From Trileptium ribeirensis (Eukaryota > Nematoda > Enoplea > Enoplida > Thoracostomopsidae), in NCBI GenBank assembly GCA_030248225.1, contig JASANE010005108.1, positions 1-64,000 on the forward strand: a stretch of 64,000 nt of DNA, written 5' to 3'. Both the position numbers and the translations under genes were made by a program. Numbering within the stretch: position 1 is the stretch's first letter; each line of letters starts with the position of its first letter. Below are positions 58,339 through 64,000 of this stretch, one piece after another. The notes under the pieces are model-generated. The model was given only the letters and a program-made list of their open reading frames with translations, ran no database searches and was not told where the DNA came from.

Positions 58339-59066
58339 TCAGTGCATGCAGTCGCGCGTTAGCTGAAATGGAAGGCTATCAGCCAAAACGACGGGTCGAC
58401 CATTGATGGCACGAATGTGAGAATGATGACCACATGGAAAGTGGTATCTGAAGCTCGGGTTTTCAGTTTGAAAACGTGCAGCTGCGTGACACCTTTTTTC
58501 GGATATTATTTGGTGGACGCCTAGCTTATAGAATAGCCCGAAAGCGACATACGAGCAGGTGAGCGCGTGGTGCGGTTTGGCTACGACATCGAGTGACGGA
58601 GATTCCGTCCCGATAACGCATGAGCATCCTTGTTCTCGGATCCGCTTTTATCTGGTCTTTGACAGATTCGCTCCCGAGTTTCATTGAGCGGGGCTTCGGA
58701 CTGCTTCCGACGGCTTCGACAATCCAACACGCAGTAATAAAGTCGTTATCATCATTCTCGCCTTCGGTCGCGGTAAGATTGAGCCATGGCATTTGGTTCT
58801 CACTGTCTGCTGTTGCAGTTGGCGTTGTTGTTGTGCCATCGTTCAGGACGCGGTCGCTTCGAGTCGTTTCGATGGTTGCTTCGAATGGTGGCCGCAATAA
58901 AATGCTGCGAACTCGGCTCCTGAGTCGCTTCGCGAATGTCGCTTGCTGATGGAGCAACATCCGACAACAACTCAACGACAACCTTCAGGGTGTTGGTGTC
59001 GGTGCCGGCGGCTGAAAAACCGGACAGGCGCTCTCGCAGAAGATCCAGCTTGTCTGATGGCGTCAT
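58339..59066 (-). pseudogene. Broken, unrecognised protein-coding sequence
   Basis: A GC-richer island whose - strand gives three overlapping protein-like frames. The first, from ATG at 59066, reads MTPSDKLDLLRERLSGFSAA and on to SDVAPSASDIREATQE. The second (58981-58526) has ADSENQMPWLNL, an acidic run, LGSESVKDQIKADPRTRMLM and ends at 58526. The third, ending at 58339, has HALTCSYVAFGLFYKLG, FRYHFPCGHHSHIRAI and NGRPVVLADSLPFQLTRDC. Each has natural composition over a different part, as expected of one coding sequence with frameshifts. I do not recognise the family; a retroelement gag-like protein is possible. Confidence 0.45.
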
Positions 59067-61140
59067 TTCAATATCGAATATTTACGTTGCAGCGGTCGAC
59101 TGAGTACTGAATTTATATATTAATCGTAATTATATTGCCTGAATGGAGTTGCCACGAAATTAGAATTATAAATAGGATAAGATTATATATAGCTATTAAG
59201 TAGTCTGGCGTAACACACCAGCACGTATATTTAGCTTTGTTCTTCTACCTGAATACAAATGTATACATTATATACGCTACACCCGGACTATACAGGACAG
59301 ATATTTGAGTATTGAGCTCACTCACGTGCAAAAAAGACAGTGTTACTAAGCTGCCATTTATGTCCCCATAGTTGGCTTCCATTGTACTGGGTAAATCCCA
59401 TCGCGGCGCTTGACGATAGGATACAAAACTAAATCAGCCTGCATTCAATTTAATGTAAATTCCACATTATTATAGCATTATCACTCAATGAATAAATGAA
59501 TCAATGCTAGAAGATTATCCAGAACCACTATGTTAGAACCCAAGCTGCATTAGGTATTTTACAGTATGTAGCTCGATAATGGCAAGACGAGTTTGGCTAA
59601 GTTGCAGTTCATTTTATTTTTCTGTAAATACAATCTTAAAGCGATGTACCTATAATACTTTAATAGTTCTATACTATAGTCTTTGAATATTGAACTTTAA
59701 CGATGTTTGAAAAAAAAAACAAAATTGTAAAGCAAAAAGAAGAAGAAGAATTAGAGATCTTAATGCTTTTCTATGTAAAAATTGCATTGCCAAATATAAT
59801 TTAGGAAAAAATAGAAATTCGTTTGGACCATCGGCATCGCAACCTTCGACTTGGATGTAGCCTATGGCAATAAAAGGCAAAACTAATGGTCTTCATCATT
59901 ATGGCAAAATAATGTAATGGTTTAATCATCTATTCTATAAAGATGTGGGGTTGCCTCGAAAGTTGAGTGCCTTCTTGAATGTAGTGCACTAAAAGCTCAA
60001 CGATAGTAGGCTCGAAAGCGAGCGCATTTACGCATAAACAAACAGAAACATGTTACCTTTAGGGGTAGGACGTTATAACGTTAGAAAAAAGAACAGCTTA
60101 GTGCGGGGGGCGGCAGTCCCCGGACTTAAGCTTAGTACATAGCTCATATAGGGACGATAACGTAGGCTTAGTATATCGAGAACGGCAAGCGTGAATTTAA
60201 ATTAAGCCCCTAACAATTACATTGGCCAACAAACACGTGAGAATCGTTTCAATCTGATATTTACTAAGTACTCTGGCGAGAAGGGAATCGATAAGAGTCT
60301 GCCTATGTGGAGTAACTATACTGAAGTTCCAAATCGAGGATCCCGAGTACAACGGTGCAGAAGGGAAAATAGTAAATAGTTTATACACAGATTCCAAACA
60401 TTCTTGAAAATTATCAACCTGTTACTTTTTTTTTTTTGGAATTATGAAACAATTTATTGCCAAGATGCCGGGTCAACCCTGAATCCATTTGTGCCCGTAC
60501 AGTGTCCTCTAGCCACTACGCCTATTTGTGCGGCGTCTTACTATAAAAGACATACATATAGAAAATTTTTGTTCACTCTCCTCCATCTGCCACCATGCAT
60601 TATTGTGTTCTTGCCTAGCATGATGTTGTTGATGGTGCTAGGGCTATAATAAGTAGAGGATTGTGTCGGTAGTAGTAAGTGTAAGTGCACCATAAAACTA
60701 GTAACTTTATTCCCAGACTGTAGAGTGTAGTGAAGCATAAGTACAGCTACGCCTTTTCGTGCACAGCCAATCAGCTCTCGATATCATACGTCGATATTCT
60801 AAATGTGGATATCACACAATACGGCACAAGTTAGAACAAAACTAACACCGGCAATAAGTTTCCCATGCTGAAAGCCCCAAGCGCAAGCTATAAACTTCAG
60901 AACGTCACAATAAAATTAGGAATTTTGGTCCAGGAACCATGGAGGACCCATACTCACTACCCATGGAACCATAGGTCGCAGAGCAAAACCAACACCTGCA
61001 ATCAGTTTTCAATTCACGAAAATTGCCATGTAAGACTTTACAGCTGCCAAAGACGGCAGAACCAATTGTCGAACTTTGTATCAGAAAAACCATGAGGGTC
61101 CATACATCAAACCTCATTACTCCAAAGCCGGAGCCTTAAT
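59067..61140. other. No gene recognised
   Basis: A+T-rich DNA with an 11-12 base T-run at about 60427. An 81-residue + frame at 60404-60649 begins MKIINLLLFFFW, partly encoded by the T-run, and could mimic a signal peptide; I do not call it. Confidence 0.4.
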
Positions 61141-61879
61141 TGAAAACAAATAAGAGGCATCAGTAATCATTTTATTATGAAGCAAAACCATCCGGACATA
61201 AAAATTAGAAAGATAAAAATAAACTTGCTTCAGTGAGGGGTACTAAAATGTGCTTAAAAGACCTCGTTTTACCTCTAATCCGGAACTAGAGTCTAAATCA
61301 AAAAAAAATCTCGGGTATATACACGGTAAATTGACTATGCCGGTTCGAGTGAGCCCAAAATCATGAAAATCGTTTAGTCGAGCCCAGCTATGACCGATCA
61401 CACACACAGACGGAATATAAAAACGCCTTCATCCCTGCAACACACAATCTCCACTACGTTACACTACGCTCTGATAATAAAAGTTGTATGGTATGACTTT
61501 CACCATACTTATTTAAACATATTATATATGTAACATTGCTCGAGGGTCTAATCAGGTTAATTAGCTAGCGCAAGGACTCGCACGTCCGTCTGGACCAAAC
61601 GCGTAAGTTCCGTACCAGGAGCACGAAAGGCTAGCTGAAAGACCGCTACGACGGTCAGACCATCTAGTAGGTACGTCCGAAATTAACAAACGTCGCTGCC
61701 GCTAAAAAGAGAAGCACACGTATTCCAGTTTTCAGCTTTATTAAAACAACACTGGAGCATCATAAAACATGATGTTCAGCTTCTAAGCATTTTTATAATT
61801 CATTTTATATCTCGCGAAGTTTTATAACCCACGCTATGATGACATTTCGCTCTTTGCTTCAAAATCGGAGCACAAATTT
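61141..61879 (+). repeat. LTR-like left arm of a terminal inverted pair
   Basis: Reverse complement of 63257-64000 with few differences. It starts TGAAAACAAATAAG and ends near GAGCA, the TG...CA pattern of an LTR. TATAAAAA at 61416 and AATAAA at 61476 are spaced as U3/R signals, in the same orientation as the pol fragment that follows. No primer-binding TGG is seen at its inner end, so the LTR reading is an inference. Confidence 0.75.
61416..61423 (+). promoter_or_regulatory. Possible LTR TATA box
   Basis: TATAAAAA inside the LTR-like arm, 60 bp before an AATAAA. The same pair exists, inverted, in the other arm (about 63658 and 63718). Confidence 0.4.
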
Positions 61880-61934
61880 CGCTTATATCAGCAAGAGAGA
61901 CAGATATTAGTTAGGTCAAGACAAGGAACCTATG
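61880..61934. other. Spacer between LTR-like arm and pol fragment
   Basis: Only about 55 bp separate the arm from gypsy protease similarity. All of gag and the protease active site are therefore missing. Confidence 0.5.
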
Positions 61935-62870
61935 TTACTCACGGATGTGGTTCTATCAGATCCGCCTCTGGCCACGTTTTGACAATTACTGGAACTGCGA
62001 AAGTGGTAATACGCTTCTGTGATTCAACGTTCGAGGGGTTGTTGGCTGTAGCGCCAACATTGCCATACGAGGTAATCATCGGCCGGGATCTCCTGCAACA
62101 AGTGGGCGAGATTCGGCTGGACTATACACGAGGCACATTAGCAATGAGCGAACAGAAATTTAGAATGAATGGCGAATTGGAACCAGTTTATGGCACACTT
62201 GTTGAACGCGTACTTGTGCCTCCGAGGACAGAAGCAATTCTAGCGGGTAGTACCACTCTAATCGACAAACAACCCAGCTTGTTGGAACCTCATATGCGCC
62301 ATAACGAAAGCACAAATGACATTGTATTGATTATAGCACCAACGGTCGTTCTGACGAACGACACTAAGAATGTTCCGGTTCGGATGCTGAATGCAACCTC
62401 ATGCCCGATAAAGCTATATAAAGGCGAAAGATTAGCGAAACAAACTCCGCTGGCTACTCTACAGGTGCAACAGATAGACAAACAGCAACATTCGTTATAT
62501 CTAGCAGTTACTAAAGTTGACGAAAAGAACAGAACAAGTGTGGCCATGTCGAATAAGTTTAAAGACATGGACTTCAAAGATTGTTCCCTAGGAGATGATG
62601 GCGTTAAAGAACTCCGTGCGCTGTTGAATGAGTACCAGGGTATATTTGTGCACGGCGGCCACGACCTTGGTAACTCTACGAAAGTTTATCATATTATCAA
62701 TACTGATGGTGCTCTCCTAGTTCGACAAAGGCCATATAGTACGGCGTTCGCTCTTCGGGACGAAGTATCCCGACAAATCCAGGAGATGTTAAACATGACA
62801 TTATTCAACCATCGAATAGTACTTGGGCTCCCCGGTAGCTCTAAAATAAATTTTTAAACTATTCGGCTAT
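61935..62870 (+). pseudogene. Ty3/gypsy protease C-terminus to start of reverse transcriptase
   Basis: Open from about 61935 (61979 for the first ATG) to 62857. SASGHVLTITGTAKVVIRF and LPYEVIIGRDLLQQVG are the back half of a gypsy aspartic protease; the front half with the DTG triad is absent. A long linker follows, then ELRALLNEYQGIFVHGG and YHIINTDGALLVRQRPYSTA, then VSRQIQEMLN, the lead-in to the reverse transcriptase. A frameshift at about 62800 moves IIQPSNSTWAP to another frame, and similarity then stops. The long, mostly intact frame (about 290 codons) suggests a younger copy than the other two gypsy fragments here. Confidence 0.88.
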
Positions 62871-63256
62871 CGTAGTTTTAGTTAATGCTAAAACCCTATT
62901 GCATTAGTCGCAGGCTCAACAATTTCGATTAGACTCGGCCTATGCAGTACGCCTCTGGAGGCTGCCAACCCGACTTGCTTCTTATTACGAAGTTATAGGC
63001 TTGCCATCGTTATTTAAGTAAAAGTTTTATTTACCGAACGTGCGGGGTCGCACTTGCTTATAGGGAATGGTAATGTAGCACCAGGACCTTAAGGATTCGT
63101 GGCTCTCGTCTTGTCCAACACCTCAGAACTTCTGTGGGGATTCGATCAAATTATTATTATTGTAATTATTATTATTATAATTATTATTACATAAATATTG
63201 TAAAATATTGCAGTTTACTCTAGTAGAATTGTTTTGTCTGAACTAATTTAAAAGAT
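62871..63256. other. Spacer with ATT microsatellite
   Basis: No gene. An ATT/TTA simple repeat runs from about 63149 to 63191 (ATTATTATTATTGTAATTAT and continuing). Confidence 0.6.
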
Positions 63257-64000
63257 ATTTGTGCTGCGATTTTGAAGCAAAGAGCGAAATGTCATCATAG
63301 CGTGGGTTATAAAATTTCGCGAGATATAAAATGAATTATAAAAATGCTTAGAAGCTGAACATCATGTTTTATGGTGCTCCAGTGTTGTTTTAATAAAGCT
63401 GAAAACTGGAATACGTGTGCTTCTCTTTTTAGCGGCAGCGACGTTTGTTAATTTCGGACGTACCTACTAGATGGTCTGACCGTCGTAGCGGTCTTTCGGC
63501 TTGCACTGTTCGTGCTGCCCTGGTACGGAACTTACGCGTTTGGTCCAGACGGACGTGCGAGTCCTTGCGCTAGCTCAGTTAACCTGATTAGACCCTCGAG
63601 CAATGTTACATATATAATATGTTTAAATAAGTATGGTGAAAGTCATACCATACAACTTTTTATTATCAGAGCGTAGTGTAACGTAGTGGAGATTGTGTGT
63701 TGCAGGGATGAAGGCGTTTTTATATTCCGTCTGTGTGTGTGATCGGTCATAGCTCGGGCTCGACTAAACGATTTTCATGATTTTGGGCTCACTCGAACCG
63801 GCATAGTCGATTTACCGTGTACATCCCCGAGATTTTTTTTGATTTGAGCTCTGGTTCCGGGATTAGAGGTCAAACGAGGTGTTTTAAGCACATTTTAGTA
63901 CCCCTCACTGAAGCAAGTTTATTTTTATCTTTCGAATTTTTATGTCCGGATGGTTTTGCTTCATAATAAAATGATTACTGATGCCTCTTATTTGTTTTCA
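63257..64000 (-). repeat. LTR-like right arm of a terminal inverted pair
   Basis: Inverted copy of 61141-61879, ending TTGTTTTCA exactly at the window edge, so it may continue outside. Differences from the left arm are scattered substitutions and a small rearranged stretch at about 63495-63515 (CTTTCGGCTTGCACTGTTCG versus the left copy). Confidence 0.8.

Noticed and set aside
61141..64000. DIRS-type element (inverted terminal repeats)
   Set aside because: DIRS elements lack an aspartic protease; the fragment between the arms has a clear gypsy protease/RT layout.
1..64000. Spliced-leader gene, rRNA or histone genes that would identify the organism
   Set aside because: I looked for such sequences on both strands and saw none, so the organism assignment stays tentative.

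Overview
This is a eukaryotic, A+T-rich (by eye about two thirds A+T), intron-containing animal genome segment crowded with transposon remains. Two host genes are supported by exon structure. One is a three-exon SLC22-type (organic ion transporter) gene on the + strand, 10938-19805. The other is the 3' part of a calponin-repeat muscle protein gene on the - strand, with exons at 33170-33064, 31685-31507 and 29838-29679. The calponin-repeat style and degenerate TTAGGC/GGCTTA hexamers fit a nematode or another small invertebrate, but this is an inference; no ribosomal RNA, mitochondrial sequence or spliced leader is present to settle it.

Layout. 1-4064: a giant inverted repeat with about 2-kb arms. 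Each arm carries the same hAT-like MITE with the same 8-bp target duplication. 4181-4751: twelve 47-bp satellite units. 4752-9420: mostly featureless, with one candidate small secreted peptide (5610-5852, TATA box upstream). 9423-10100: telomere-like hexamers, two perfect 26-bp palindromes and a 22-bp minisatellite. 10655-11038: the start of the transporter's first exon is present three times in tandem; only the third copy has an ATG. 10938-19805: the transporter, with a dead CR1/L2-like LINE on the opposite strand in its 5.5-kb second intron. 20007-21058: an interspersed repeat also found in intron 1, here split by a TAA-flanked MITE. 21590-22470: a deleted Ty3/gypsy pol remnant on the - strand. 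23583-28718: three tandem arrays and mostly non-coding DNA.

29679-33170: the calponin gene exons, with tRNA-derived SINE units in an intron. 34925-36010: a Ty3/gypsy reverse transcriptase relic, abutted by a nearly complete CR1/jockey-like LINE (about 36011-40003) that has an intact ORF1 and an ORF2 with two frameshifts. 42174-42603: a second copy of the TAA-flanked MITE, with the same palindromic dodecamer motif. 43480-50120: low-complexity and unexplained sequence. 50121-50800: three 230-bp repeats. 51520-58330: scattered repeats (a third SINE copy, GC-rich family members). 58339-59066: a broken, unrecognised coding-like stretch on the - strand. 61141-64000: an LTR-like sequence and its inverted copy flanking a gypsy protease/RT fragment; the right arm runs to the window edge.

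There is no operon-like organisation. The host genes are independent, and most structure comes from layered transposon insertion, nested insertion and local (tandem or inverted) duplication. The order of several events can be read directly, for example MITE insertion before palindrome formation, and repeat A insertion before MITE insertion.
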